Part shown: piece after piece, positions 8,871-17,368 of the stretch
How positions within the stretch are numbered: position 1 is the first letter of the stretch
Layout: every line of letters starts with the position of its first letter
NCBI GenBank assembly: GCA_028278245.1
Contig: JANQEQ010000097.1
Span: forward strand, 1-64,000
Length of the DNA: 64,000 bases
DNA from: Phycisphaerales bacterium
GTDB lineage: Bacteria > Planctomycetota > Phycisphaerae > Phycisphaerales > SM1A02
Direction of reading: 5' to 3'
Notes under the pieces: generated by a model
Databases searched by the model: none
What the model saw: the letters and a program-made list of their open reading frames with translations, nothing else
Told to the model about the DNA's origin: nothing
Program-made: the position numbers and the translations under genes

Positions 8871-8986
8871 TGCCCCCCCACACCCCCCCCACACACCCAC
8901 ACTTCTCCACCTACACCTCTCCCCCACACTTTCCCCCGAACCTCTCCTCCAAATCATCTTCCTCCTATCCCACCCACATGCTGATC
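8871..8986. other. C-rich, almost G-free low-complexity tract
   Basis: About 115 bp between the divergent pfkA and GT39 genes in which the + strand is built almost only of C, A and T, with runs of seven and eight or more cytosines alternating with CACAC. The short open frames here give only Pro/His/Thr low-complexity peptides, so it is not coding. On the other strand it reads GTGTGGGGGG, a motif that recurs in other intergenic gaps of the window. Confidence 0.75.
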
Positions 8987-9023
8987 CCGATCGTGGGTGG
9001 CCCGTCCGAAGGAATACACCGAC

Positions 9024-10757
9024 GTGAATGAATCACTCAATCCAGACCATAGCAGGAAGGGTTTCTGGTATCACGTACTCGTGCTGGGTTTCATCCTTCT
9101 GCTCAGTGCCGGGCCACTGCTTATCGACCTGGGAACGCGCAATCCCAAGCACTGGATGGAGGGGATCTCACTGCTCACCAGCCAGGAAACGTGGCTGAAA
9201 CAGCATGCTGGCGATAGCGATGCCTGGCTCACACCCACCTGCAACGAAAATCCGCGGCGCAACAAGCCTCCTTTGCTCGTCTGGATGAACATGATCAGTT
9301 GGCTGGACCTGGAACCGGAGACATCCACGCCCGCTCAGTTGATGTATCGCGCTCGGTTGGTGACGGTGTTGCTGGGTCTTGTACTCGTTGGCGGAACCTA
9401 TTGGATGGGGTGTCAACTGCACAGTCCCCGTCTGGGGCTTGTTGCAGGTCTTATCGCAGGCTCGACGCCGTTTTTTCTCCAGACCCAGGCGCGTATGGCA
9501 AGCTATGACATGCATCTTGCAGCATGGACGACACTTGCAGCCGGGGCAGCGCTGTGGGCGTGGCAGTTTCACTCCCAACCACATGCATATAAAACCGCGT
9601 GGCTGCGCTGGGTAATCTGCGGCGTGCTGATGGGTTTGTCGTGGCTGAGTAAAAATCCTCTGGGTGTGCTCGTGACCACGCTGCTCGTTGCCTCGCTGGC
9701 TCTGGTGGATGAACGTCATCGAATGTCACGCTGCATGGGATTCATTCTTGCGTTGGTGGTGTGTCTGGTCGTGGCTATGCCGTGGTTTTTCTATCAGGCC
9801 CAGGACAGCAACTCGCGCGTGTGGGACATTCTCCGCCACGAATATTCCGGCCAGGACAGCCCGCAACACGGTACTACTTTCTACATCATTCTCCTGCGCC
9901 TGGCACTTCCCTGGACACTTTGGCTCATCGGTGGCCTGGTGCATCCATTCATGTTCAAGCATGGCGAGACGCGTTCGTATCGGATGATCCCATGGTTCTG
10001 GTTCGTCCTGATTCTCGTGGTGTTTACGTTGCATACTGGGAAAGCGCCGCGTTACATCCTGCCGATCATGCCCGCAATTGCGTTGCTGGTAGCGCAGGTA
10101 TTTGATGATCACCAGACCTGTGCCGATCGTGGTGAGTATGCCCCACATGCTGATCTGCTGTTTGCACCACACTGGATATTGACACTTCTCGCATCACTGT
10201 GTTTCATGCCGTTTCTTATGTTGCAGGATGTACTGGTGCTGGGAAATTGCCTGGATAAACCGATTGTCATTGCGCCCACGATGCTGTGGACGGTGATCCT
10301 GACGCCGATCCTGTTCGTCATCGCACTTATCGGCGCCTGGCGACATCTGATGAATCACCCGGTGCAGGCTGCGTTGTTTATGACATTCTGGATAGTTCTT
10401 GTTTCATTGGTGTATTGGCAGCGATACGCGCATTCGCCCAATGACATGGACGATTATCGTGCAAATGCAGAGAAGGTTTCTGACACCATCGGTTCAGCCC
10501 CGTTGGGCGCGGTCTTTGCCCCCGGTGAAAGGCTTGTCGATCTGGAGTTTCTGTTCTTTCTCCGCCGCACAGTTGAAACTGTCAGCCCACATGGGATTGA
10601 GAATTATCTGGATCGGAATACCCCGCCGGTGTATCTCATGGCAGATCGATCGAAAAAGTATGACACGCTGCTGCGCGGTGCTGGATGTCAGGAACTCTTT
10701 GAGTTTCAGGATGAGGCAGAACACGATCGTAGGTTGTGGATATATGATCCAGAATAA
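9024..10757 (+). CDS. Glycosyltransferase family 39, ArnT-like membrane mannosyl/arabinosyl transferase
   Basis: A 577-residue integral membrane protein of the GT-C fold. The first periplasmic loop carries the acidic/arginine residues expected for the family: DLGTRNPKHWMEG, then NPRRNKPPLLVWMN (the KPPL motif of ArnT and PMT enzymes), followed by about eleven hydrophobic segments and a soluble C-terminal domain (from about residue 470). These enzymes use polyprenyl-phosphate sugars to modify lipid A, other glycans or proteins outside the inner membrane. I prefer the GTG at 9024, with AAGGA at 9009-9013, over the GTG at 8997, which has no ribosome binding site. The acceptor is unknown. Confidence 0.85.
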   Translation: MNESLNPDHSRKGFWYHVLVLGFILLLSAGPLLIDLGTRNPKHWMEGISLLTSQETWLKQHAGDSDAWLTPTCNENPRRNKPPLLVWMNMISWLDLEPETSTPAQLMYRARLVTVLLGLVLVGGTYWMGCQLHSPRLGLVAGLIAGSTPFFLQTQARMASYDMHLAAWTTLAAGAALWAWQFHSQPHAYKTAWLRWVICGVLMGLSWLSKNPLGVLVTTLLVASLALVDERHRMSRCMGFILALVVCLVVAMPWFFYQAQDSNSRVWDILRHEYSGQDSPQHGTTFYIILLRLALPWTLWLIGGLVHPFMFKHGETRSYRMIPWFWFVLILVVFTLHTGKAPRYILPIMPAIALLVAQVFDDHQTCADRGEYAPHADLLFAPHWILTLLASLCFMPFLMLQDVLVLGNCLDKPIVIAPTMLWTVILTPILFVIALIGAWRHLMNHPVQAALFMTFWIVLVSLVYWQRYAHSPNDMDDYRANAEKVSDTIGSAPLGAVFAPGERLVDLEFLFFLRRTVETVSPHGIENYLDRNTPPVYLMADRSKKYDTLLRGAGCQELFEFQDEAEHDRRLWIYDPE

Positions 10758-10785
10758 GTCGTGAATCGATGAGTAGTGCGAGGGA

Positions 10786-12051
10786 ATGATGAGTGTAGTT
10801 AATCCATTTCCACAGCATTACTGGCTCGCTCAGGAAGGTATTGGGGGCGTGATCAAGCAAAGGCCGGAAGATTTTGTCGTCGAAGAACTTCCGCTATACG
10901 AACCGACTGGAGAAGGCGAGCATCTCTATCTGCGCGTCGAAAAAATAAATGTGCCGCACGGCGAGTTAATGAGCGTTCTCCGCCGTTACTTTCGCGTGCC
11001 GGAACGATCAATCGGCTACGCCGGAATGAAAGATAAGATCGGAGTTACACGACAAACCATATCACTGCATGTTATGAAAGATCCCCCGTCGCTGGAGCTG
11101 CCGCATCAGCGCATTAATGTGCTGTGGGCAAAACGACATAGAAATAAGCTGCGACGCGGGCATCTGATCGGTAATCGATTTATTATTAAAATCCGCCAGG
11201 TCGATCCGAATCAGGTTCAATATGTGCGGGATATGATGGATGAATTGAATCGACGTGGTATGCCGAATTATTACGGACCACAACGCTTTGGTTACCGTGC
11301 TAACAATCACATCCTCGGAGCTGCATTATTACGGGAACAATATCAGGAGTTGCTGGATGAACTGCTCGGTTCCTGTGGCTCATCGTTCCCGGAGTATCAA
11401 CGGAGGCGACGTGAATCTTACGATGCGCGCAAATGGGATAAAGCAGCAGCAGAATGGTCCGTTGCTGATCAGGCGGAACTCAAAGCATGTAATGCCCTGT
11501 GTGCCGGGAAGAATCCCGGGCAGGCGTGTCAGGCAATTGGATCGACGTGGCTGAAATTCATGGTCAGCGCGCTTACCAGCGCAATCTTCAACCGTGTTCT
11601 GGAAAGACGACTGGAGATGGGGGACATTCAATTACTCGCAGGTGATCTTGCATTCAAATACGATTCGCGTGCGGTGTTTCTCGTTACTGAAGATGAATTG
11701 AAAACAGGCACGCTGGATACTCGTCTCAAATCCGGGGAGATAACACCTTCCGGCCCGATATGGGGAGATAAAATGACGCAGTGTCATGGTGATGTGGGGC
11801 AGTGGGAACATCAGGCGCTGGAGGAGTTTGACATTCCGGCTGATCGATTCAGTCAATCAAACTGGACCGCGCCCGGTATGCGCCGCCCATTACTTGTTCC
11901 GCTCAAAAATACTGAAGTCGATGGAGGAAGTGATGAGCACGGGCCGTATATCTCAGTTGCATTTGAACTGACGCGCGGTTCGTTTGCCACCGTTGCATTA
12001 CGGGAAATCATGAAAGTCGATATGAAAACAATGACCCAATCGACATCATGA
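10786..12051 (+). CDS. truD: tRNA pseudouridine(13) synthase TruD
   Basis: A 421-residue TruD. The catalytic region YAGMKDKIGVTRQ carries the family aspartate, preceded by the N-terminal IKQRPEDFVVEE motif, with GMPNYYGPQRFG and GNRFIIKIR further on. TruD isomerises uridine 13 in tRNA(Glu). The length exceeds the E. coli enzyme (349), mostly through the inserted TruD domain between about residues 200 and 350, as in archaeal and eukaryotic-type enzymes. Two adjacent ATG codons (10786 and 10789) follow AGGG; the second has the better spacing. The last 6 bp overlap the convergent HAD gene. Confidence 0.95.
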   Translation: MMSVVNPFPQHYWLAQEGIGGVIKQRPEDFVVEELPLYEPTGEGEHLYLRVEKINVPHGELMSVLRRYFRVPERSIGYAGMKDKIGVTRQTISLHVMKDPPSLELPHQRINVLWAKRHRNKLRRGHLIGNRFIIKIRQVDPNQVQYVRDMMDELNRRGMPNYYGPQRFGYRANNHILGAALLREQYQELLDELLGSCGSSFPEYQRRRRESYDARKWDKAAAEWSVADQAELKACNALCAGKNPGQACQAIGSTWLKFMVSALTSAIFNRVLERRLEMGDIQLLAGDLAFKYDSRAVFLVTEDELKTGTLDTRLKSGEITPSGPIWGDKMTQCHGDVGQWEHQALEEFDIPADRFSQSNWTAPGMRRPLLVPLKNTEVDGGSDEHGPYISVAFELTRGSFATVALREIMKVDMKTMTQSTS

Positions 12052-12690
12052 ATTGTTCAGCATGCCGTATTTTTGCAGCACCGCTCTGATCTGCTGGGGA
12101 GGGGAACCTGCCGAGTTAATATGTACCGCAGTCCAGCCGATATCTTGTGCGCCTCGCACATTCTCCTCCAGATCGTCAAAGAAAATGATCCGCTCGCCGG
12201 AGATGCCGAGCTTTGTTTCGAAAGCCCGGTAAATGGCTGCTTCCGGTTTAATCAATCCAAGGTGGTGTGAACTCACACAGTCACCCAGCCGACTCGGTGC
12301 ATGAAGATGAGGAAGATGTTCCCAGTGTGCGTGGCATGAATTGGAGAGCGCTGCGGTCTGATACCCTGAATCATTAACATCCTGTATCAAATCCGACATC
12401 CCCTCGTATTCGCCAAGGATCCACGCAGCATTAACTTTCGTAATCTCCTCCGGGGTGTAAAGACCATCGACTGATTGGCTTATGCACTTCGCAAACGTAT
12501 CACAATCAATGCGCCCTGTCTGATACAGTTTGCCGAGTTCGTGCCAGGCTTGTCGTTGCTGATCGTTCGCCGGGAGATCAGCCCGAAAATCGAGTCCGGC
12601 AGCGGCGCATCCCTCTTTCCACGTGTAGCAGATGCGCACCACTACCCCACCCAGATCAAAACAAACAAGATCGAACGGCCGCTGGATCAT
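12046..12690 (-). CDS. HAD-superfamily hydrolase, subfamily IA (YihX-like)
   Basis: A 214-residue HAD hydrolase. Motif I is CFDLGGVVV (nucleophile D12, with glycine two residues on, as in the YihX type), motif II is the AALSNSC region, and motifs III and IV are LIKPEAAIY and [11 protein letters not shown]. It should be a small-molecule phosphatase or dehalogenase-fold hydrolase; the substrate cannot be read. The start overlaps the acr3 stop by 4 bp (12687-12690), so it is the third gene of the arsenic operon at least in transcription. It may be a mere hitch-hiker. The 3' end overlaps truD by 6 bp. Confidence 0.85.
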   Translation of the reverse strand: MIQRPFDLVCFDLGGVVVRICYTWKEGCAAAGLDFRADLPANDQQRQAWHELGKLYQTGRIDCDTFAKCISQSVDGLYTPEEITKVNAAWILGEYEGMSDLIQDVNDSGYQTAALSNSCHAHWEHLPHLHAPSRLGDCVSSHHLGLIKPEAAIYRAFETKLGISGERIIFFDDLEENVRGAQDIGWTAVHINSAGSPPQQIRAVLQKYGMLNNS

Positions 12691-13904
12691 AATGGAGTAT
12701 TGTAGCGGCTGTCTCTTGTCGAATGATCAAACCACGATTTGGTTCTAAGGCATACTTTGACGAGCATGAGCATGACCGGGACTTCGATCAAAACACCCAC
12801 CACTGTTGCCAGAGCAGCGCCGGAAGAAAGCCCGAACAACATCGTGGATGTGGCAATGGCTACCTCGAAATGGTTCGATGCACCGATCATCGCCGACGGT
12901 GCGGCATCTTCGTATTTGAGCCGGAGCAGTTTTGCCAGACCGTAACCGAGAAGGAAGATCAAACTCGTCTGGAGAAAAAGTGGGATAGCAATCCAGAGAA
13001 TTGTCAGCGGGTTTGCGAGTATCGTTTCACCCTTGAACGAAAACAGCAGCACGAGTGTTACCAGAAGTGCTGTGATAGTGATCGGGGTAAGGACGTGCAG
13101 GAACTTCTCCCTGAACCATTCTTCTCCCTTGGTGTGAATGATCAGCTTCCTGGACAAATACCCGGCTACGAGCGGAAGCGCCACATAAATGCCGATGGAC
13201 AGTAACAGTGCCTGCCACGGTACGGGCAACCGTCCGACACCGAGCAGGAATCCCCCCAGCGGCCCAAAGAGTAAGAGCATCGCCAGCGAGTTGATCGCCA
13301 CCATGACGAGCGTGTGTCCATCATTCCCTCGCGCGAGAAAACCCCACACCAGAACCATCGCTGTGCACGGCGCGATCCCCAGCAGGATGCAACCTGCCAG
13401 ATAGCTCCGCCAGAGGGGAACTTCCAGCATCTTGATTCCATTCTCCAACACCACCCTGCCTACGCCGTGTTCCGCTCCTACGGCAAGATCAAGTCCCAGC
13501 GGCATCTTGACCAGATCCACTGCCTCCGCGCCGATAAATCCACGAAAGAGTATGCCGAGGAAAAGAATGGAGATGGCGTACATCGTGAACGGTTTCACCG
13601 CCCAGTTAATAATAAGTGTCAGGCCTACAGGCTTAGCGTTCTTCCCCGCTTTGAGCACTTCGGCAAAATCGATCTTCACCATGATCGGGTACATCATGAA
13701 GAACAGGCAGATTGCAATGGGGATGGAAACGACCGGCGCATCGCCGACGTTAATTGCCAATCCATCCAGAAATGTTGCTACGCCCGGTGCCAGCTTACCC
13801 AACACGATCCCGGCCACGATGCAGAGCACGACCCAGAGTGTCAGGTACTTCTCAAAAACACTCAGGCCCTTGGCTTCCTTCTTGATGCATGCTTCTGATG
13901 TCAT
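12687..13904 (-). CDS. acr3: Arsenite efflux transporter, ACR3 family
   Basis: A 405-residue protein with about ten membrane segments. It begins with [19 protein letters not shown], typical of ACR3, and carries the conserved [12 protein letters not shown] segment (around residue 180) with the cysteine needed for As(III) transport, plus [10 protein letters not shown], which is the second signature. ACR3 proteins extrude arsenite (and sometimes antimonite) using the proton gradient. It overlaps arsC by 4 bp (13901-13904) and the HAD gene by 4 bp, so all three are probably one mRNA. No ArsR gene is adjacent. Confidence 0.95.
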   Translation of the reverse strand: MTSEACIKKEAKGLSVFEKYLTLWVVLCIVAGIVLGKLAPGVATFLDGLAINVGDAPVVSIPIAICLFFMMYPIMVKIDFAEVLKAGKNAKPVGLTLIINWAVKPFTMYAISILFLGILFRGFIGAEAVDLVKMPLGLDLAVGAEHGVGRVVLENGIKMLEVPLWRSYLAGCILLGIAPCTAMVLVWGFLARGNDGHTLVMVAINSLAMLLLFGPLGGFLLGVGRLPVPWQALLLSIGIYVALPLVAGYLSRKLIIHTKGEEWFREKFLHVLTPITITALLVTLVLLFSFKGETILANPLTILWIAIPLFLQTSLIFLLGYGLAKLLRLKYEDAAPSAMIGASNHFEVAIATSTMLFGLSSGAALATVVGVLIEVPVMLMLVKVCLRTKSWFDHSTRDSRYNTPL

Positions 13905-14350
13905 CCGTGCATCTTATCATGTGCTAGAGAACCAGGTAGCGTCTCCACGAAGGTACGTATCTCATCACGCACCCGGCGATAATGTGCCAGTGCATTTTCC
14001 TCGGACTTTGCCTCAGCCGCCAGTGTGGGGGGGTCATCGAAACCAACATGGATGACTTTCGCTTTGCCGGAAAAATTCGGGCATGATTCATGCGCGTGAT
14101 TGCATGCTGTGATGACATAATCAAACTCGTTCGTCGGCAGGTCCGTCACGAGTTCCGATTTGTGGTTGCTGATATCCACTCCTACCTGGGCCATCACCTT
14201 GACCGCCAGGGGATTGAGGCCGTGCTTTTCGATGCCGGCTGAGTAAGGCTCGATGACATCGCCTTTCAAATACCGCGCCCACCCCTCCGCCATCTGACTG
14301 CGACACGAATTACCCGTGCAGAGGAAGAGGATTGTGATCTTGTCGCTCAT
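13901..14350 (-). CDS. arsC: Arsenate reductase, thioredoxin-coupled (LMW-PTP type)
   Basis: A 149-residue enzyme of the low-molecular-weight phosphatase fold. The P-loop is CTGNSCR (C11, C16, R17), and the redox pair C83 and C90 is in the [10 protein letters not shown] stretch; the three cysteines match C10/C82/C89 of S. aureus ArsC, so it should reduce arsenate through a cysteine relay and thioredoxin. It is the first gene of the operon and feeds arsenite to the ACR3 pump encoded next. Upstream 199 bp hold a palindromic doublet and the terminator of the following gene. Confidence 0.95.
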   Translation of the reverse strand: MSDKITILFLCTGNSCRSQMAEGWARYLKGDVIEPYSAGIEKHGLNPLAVKVMAQVGVDISNHKSELVTDLPTNEFDYVITACNHAHESCPNFSGKAKVIHVGFDDPPTLAAEAKSEENALAHYRRVRDEIRTFVETLPGSLAHDKMHG

Positions 14351-14404
14351 GACTTTGAGAATCCTTCATCAATCTTAACTACATGTCATGCCATCAACAA
14401 CCAT

Positions 14405-14474
14405 TTAGCCCCACGTGAATACACGTGGGGCGCCCCCTACGAATATATAATCATTCTCCGGGTGTATTCACCCG
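14405..14474. repeat. Palindromic doublet repeat, GTGAATACAC family, copy 1
   Basis: Two hairpins in opposite orientation. The first, 14409-14430, is a perfect palindrome with AATA in the loop (CCCCACGTG/CACGTGGGG). The second, 14459-14474, is CGGGTG-TATT-CACCCG. The loop parts GTGAATACAC and GTGTATTCAC are reverse complements. A fuller copy lies at 16770-16848. It lies between arsC and the repeat-protein gene, with no coding potential. Confidence 0.85.
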
Positions 14475-14484
14475 AATTCTGCAT

Positions 14485-14514
14485 AAAAAAGCCGAACTCG
14501 GTTATGAGTTCGGC
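14485..14514 (-). terminator. Rho-independent terminator of the secreted repeat protein
   Basis: GCCGAACTC and GAGTTCGGC (14491-14499 and 14506-14514) form a 9-bp perfect stem with a 6-nt loop. On the minus strand it is followed by six T (14485-14490). It begins 35 bp after the stop codon at 14550. Confidence 0.9.
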
Positions 14515-14549
14515 CTGCTGTGGTTACAGAATGGAATGTGAAGCGATGC

Positions 14550-16454
14550 TTATTGTCCCCATTGGCCGAGGATGGCGAAGATATCGTCGATATTAACGGT
14601 GCAGTCTTCCGTAATGTCGCCTTCACAGTAGGGCGGGCATGGATCGGGACAATCGCCCCATAGCCCGAGCACAGCGAAGATGTCATCGATATTGACATAA
14701 CAATCACCCGTCAAATCACTCGGAATTGCCTCGTGCACGACGAAACTGTACTCGCCGGTGTTTTCCTCTTCGCCGTAGACGGTGATCGTGTACGTTCCCG
14801 CCACCTCAAGTGTCATACGCCCCGGATAATCAAACCCGAACTGACTATCAAACAGCTCAACCTGGTTCGGATCTTCACACTTCCAGTGCAGGTTGATGTT
14901 GTTATGCCATAATTCCTCGAAGCAGACGTCCGTGTTAGCAGCAACAGTGAAGGAATAAATATCGATTGCTGCGGGCTCTTCGATGCTGCCGGCTCCGGGG
15001 CCGGGCGCACCTTCGGAGACTACCTCATCCAGGCCGATGGTAAACATCTCCGGCGGATTCACTTCCCAAACCGTGAAGCTGTACTCGCCGGTATGATCTT
15101 CCGATCCATAGACGGTAATGGTGTAGGTTCCGGTTAAATCAAGTGTCATTTGACCCGGATGAGCGAAGCCGAATTGACTGTCAAAAAGTTCGACCTGGTT
15201 CGGGTCTTCACACTTCCAGCGCAGGTTGATGTTGTTATGCCATACCTCGTGGAAGAAGACTTCAGTCCCGGCGTTGGCCGTGAACGTATAAATATCAATT
15301 GCCGCGGGTTCTTCGATGCTACCGGCTCCTGGTCCGGGCACACCTTCGGATACTTCCTCTTCCAGTCCGATGACAAATTCCTCAGGTGGATTCACTTCCC
15401 AGATGATGAAGGTGTACTCGCCGGTATTTTCCTCCGATCCATAAGCGGTGATGGTGTAGGTCCCGGTTACATCAAGTGTCATTTGACCCGGGTTAGCGAA
15501 GCCGAACTGACTGTCAAACAACTCAACCTGGTTCGGATCTTCACATTTCCAGCGTAGGTTAATGTTGTTCTGCCACACCTCGTGGAAGTAGACTTCCGTA
15601 CCGGCGTTGGCCGTGAACGTATAAATATCGATCGCAGCAGGCTCTTCGATGCTGCCGGCTCCTGGACCGGGTACGCCTTCGGATACTTCCTCTTCCAGCC
15701 CGATGACAAATTCCTCTGGTAGATTAACTACCCAGACCGTGAAGCTGTACTCGCCGGTATCTTCATCCGATCCGTAAACGGTGATGGTGTAGGTTCCGGT
15801 TACAGCAAGTGTCATCTGTCCCGGATTCGCAAAGCCGAACTGACTGTCAAACAGCTCAACCTGATTCGGATCCTCACATTTCCAGCGCAGGTTGATATTA
15901 TTTTGCCACACTTCGTGGAAGAAAACCTCCGTCCCGGCATCAGCGGTGAACGTGTAAATATCAAGTGAACCGGGTTCTTCGATACTTCCGGCACCGGGTC
16001 CGGGTACGCCTTCGGATACCTCTTCTTCCAGGTCAATGGCAAATACATCGGGTGGATTGATTTCCCAGATAATGAAGCTGTACTGACCGATGTGATCACC
16101 AGAACCATAGGCGGTAATGGTGTAGGTTCCGGTTATATCGAGAGTCATCTGTCCCGGATTCGCAAAACCGAACTGACTGTCAAAAAGCTCGGCCTCGTTC
16201 GGATCTTCACATTTCCAGCGCAGGTTGATGTTGTTCTGCCACACCTCGTGGAAGAAAACTTCCGTACCGGCGTTAACCGTGAACGTGTAAATATCAAGCG
16301 CACCCGGTTCTTCGATGCTGCCGGCACCGGGTCCGGGTACGCCTTCGGACACTTCCTCTTCCAGACCAATTACGAATTCATCGATGCTTTGAGCTTGTGT
16401 CACCGTAACACATAATGTTGATATTAACATTGCGATTGTGAAATGTGTTTTCAT
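14550..16454 (-). CDS. Secreted protein with five PPC-like repeats and dockerin-like C-terminus
   Basis: A 634-residue exported protein. Start at 16454: MKTHFTIAML begins a signal peptide ending near TQAQS, and GGGGAA lies 6 bp upstream. Then come five tandem repeats of exactly 111 residues, each running from a GLEEEVSEGVPGPGAGS element through DIYTFTANAGTEVFFHEVW, WKCEDPNQVELFDSQFGF and TGTYTITVYGS to EYSFTVWEV. The pattern resembles bacterial pre-peptidase C-terminal (PPC) beta-sandwich domains. Each repeat has one cysteine (WKCED); the fifth has a second. The C-terminus has two calcium-loop repeats, DLTGDCYVNIDDIFAVLG and DITEDCTVNIDDIFAILG, like dockerin type I, a common tail in secreted Phycisphaerae proteins. 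It is probably a surface or adhesive protein; no catalytic domain is present. Confidence 0.85.
   Translation of the reverse strand: MKTHFTIAMLISTLCVTVTQAQSIDEFVIGLEEEVSEGVPGPGAGSIEEPGALDIYTFTVNAGTEVFFHEVWQNNINLRWKCEDPNEAELFDSQFGFANPGQMTLDITGTYTITAYGSGDHIGQYSFIIWEINPPDVFAIDLEEEVSEGVPGPGAGSIEEPGSLDIYTFTADAGTEVFFHEVWQNNINLRWKCEDPNQVELFDSQFGFANPGQMTLAVTGTYTITVYGSDEDTGEYSFTVWVVNLPEEFVIGLEEEVSEGVPGPGAGSIEEPAAIDIYTFTANAGTEVYFHEVWQNNINLRWKCEDPNQVELFDSQFGFANPGQMTLDVTGTYTITAYGSEENTGEYTFIIWEVNPPEEFVIGLEEEVSEGVPGPGAGSIEEPAAIDIYTFTANAGTEVFFHEVWHNNINLRWKCEDPNQVELFDSQFGFAHPGQMTLDLTGTYTITVYGSEDHTGEYSFTVWEVNPPEMFTIGLDEVVSEGAPGPGAGSIEEPAAIDIYSFTVAANTDVCFEELWHNNINLHWKCEDPNQVELFDSQFGFDYPGRMTLEVAGTYTITVYGEEENTGEYSFVVHEAIPSDLTGDCYVNIDDIFAVLGLWGDCPDPCPPYCEGDITEDCTVNIDDIFAILGQWGQ
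14725..16389 (-). repeat. Five tandem coding repeats, period exactly 333 bp
   Basis: The landmark gccttcgg (in GVPGPG/EVSEG codons) recurs at 16341, 16008, 15675, 15342 and 15009, each 333 bp apart with no indel. Neighbouring copies are highly similar at DNA level, the last (14.7-15.05 kb) the most diverged. This is a protein-domain array, not a CRISPR. Confidence 0.9.
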
Positions 16455-16464
16455 TGTTATTCCC

Positions 16465-16500
16465 CGGATTCCAAAGAAGCCTTTCGGCGTCAGCAATCCG
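16465..16500 (-). promoter_or_regulatory. Structured leader hairpin before the repeat-protein start
   Basis: On the minus strand CGGATT at the left and AATCCG at the right enclose GCC-GAAA-GGC, a short stem with a GNRA tetraloop. The 3' base of the structure is 10 bp from the start codon and next to the ribosome binding site, so it could affect translation. No known riboswitch consensus was recognised. The rest of the 407-bp gap (16501-16769) is AT-rich and must hold the promoter; I see no gene in it. Confidence 0.35.
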
Positions 16501-16769
16501 TCTCCTGATTTCTGTCCTCAAATCGAGATAATGATCGGGTTGTATCACAACAAGTCATACTACCGACACGAAAAATTCTAAATATACGCACAGCAATTCG
16601 TGATTGCTATGTTTTTTCTGAATTTTATCTTCAAAGAACACACTGCATCTGTAACCGTGTTTAACGGTGATGAGGATCAGGAGATAGTTTATTAATTTCA
16701 AGGAGTAAAGTGTCCGTCAATAATCCGGCGCACGCTTTATCCTTGGAATGTTTAACCGTCAGTAAATAC

Positions 16770-16848
16770 TTAGCCCCACGTGAATACACGCGGGGCGATC
16801 GTCAACCGAATGCAATGTGCCGCCCCGGGTGTATTCACCCGGGGCTAA
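16770..16848. repeat. Palindromic doublet repeat, GTGAATACAC family, copy 2
   Basis: A 79-bp inverted repeat running from TTAGCCCC to GGGGCTAA. Hairpin 1 is 16773-16796 (GCCCCACGTGAATACACGCGGGGC, one A/C mismatch, shown here as its key arms GCCCC/GGGGC around TGAATACA); hairpin 2 is 16822-16845. Read in the same sense, the two share GCCCC-nnn-TGAATACA-nnn-GGGGC, with nnn being ACG/CGC in one and GGG/CCC in the other. It sits 14 bp after the tadA stop. Confidence 0.85.
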
Positions 16849-16861
16849 ATATCCATTTCAT

Positions 16862-17368
16862 TTATGAGTCCGTTTGATTTCGACGCTTCTTCTGAAAGAA
16901 ACTGCTGAGCAGCGCGGCGCAACGATCAACATGCACACCTTTGATTACCTGCAGGCGATGGTTGAGTCGTGAATCCGTGGGGATCTCATACAGCGACTCG
17001 CACGCGCCGGCCTTGAGGTCAGGCGCGCCGTACACCAGACGCGCCAGGCGCGCGTTCACCATCGCTCCGGCGCACATCGCGCAAGGTTCAAGTGTGACGG
17101 CAAGTGAGCAATCATGCAGCCGCCAGCGCCCAAGGATTTCTCCCGCCCTTCTCATCGCGATGATCTCCGCATGGGCGGTAGGGTCATTGGATGCTTCCCG
17201 CGTGTTGTAACCTTCAGCGATGATCGTATCTCCCCGATACACCACTGCGCCGATCGGCACTTCATCCTGTTCGTAAGCTTTTCCCGCCAATTGCAAAGCG
17301 CGTTCCATCATCGTCAGGTCGATGATGTTGCGGTCATCCGGAACGGGAGTGTCAAGGGGAATGCTCAT
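16862..17368 (-). CDS. tadA: tRNA-specific adenosine deaminase TadA
   Basis: A 168-residue zinc deaminase. The catalytic HAE is at residues 66-68 and the second zinc motif PCAMC at 95-99. The spacing and the VPIGAVV start of the domain match TadA, which converts A34 to inosine in tRNA(Arg). The first 17 codons form a non-conserved extension. The gene's start overlaps the tatC 3' end by 17 bp (17352-17368), suggesting coupled expression. A related guanine or cytosine deaminase is less likely because the TadA core is well kept. Confidence 0.93.
   Translation of the reverse strand: MSIPLDTPVPDDRNIIDLTMMERALQLAGKAYEQDEVPIGAVVYRGDTIIAEGYNTREASNDPTAHAEIIAMRRAGEILGRWRLHDCSLAVTLEPCAMCAGAMVNARLARLVYGAPDLKAGACESLYEIPTDSRLNHRLQVIKGVHVDRCAALLSSFFQKKRRNQTDS

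Noticed and set aside
8781-9027. Short + strand frames in the C-rich tract
   Set aside because: They encode only Pro/His/Thr low-complexity sequence produced by the C-rich DNA.
12723-13898. Long + strand frames opposite acr3 (12723-13205, 13314-13898, 13432-14055)
   Set aside because: All are shadows of the ACR3 transporter and ArsC genes, which have clear family motifs.
14725-16389. Regularly spaced repeats considered as a CRISPR array
   Set aside because: The period is 333 bp, the repeats are coding and in frame, and there are no short spacers.
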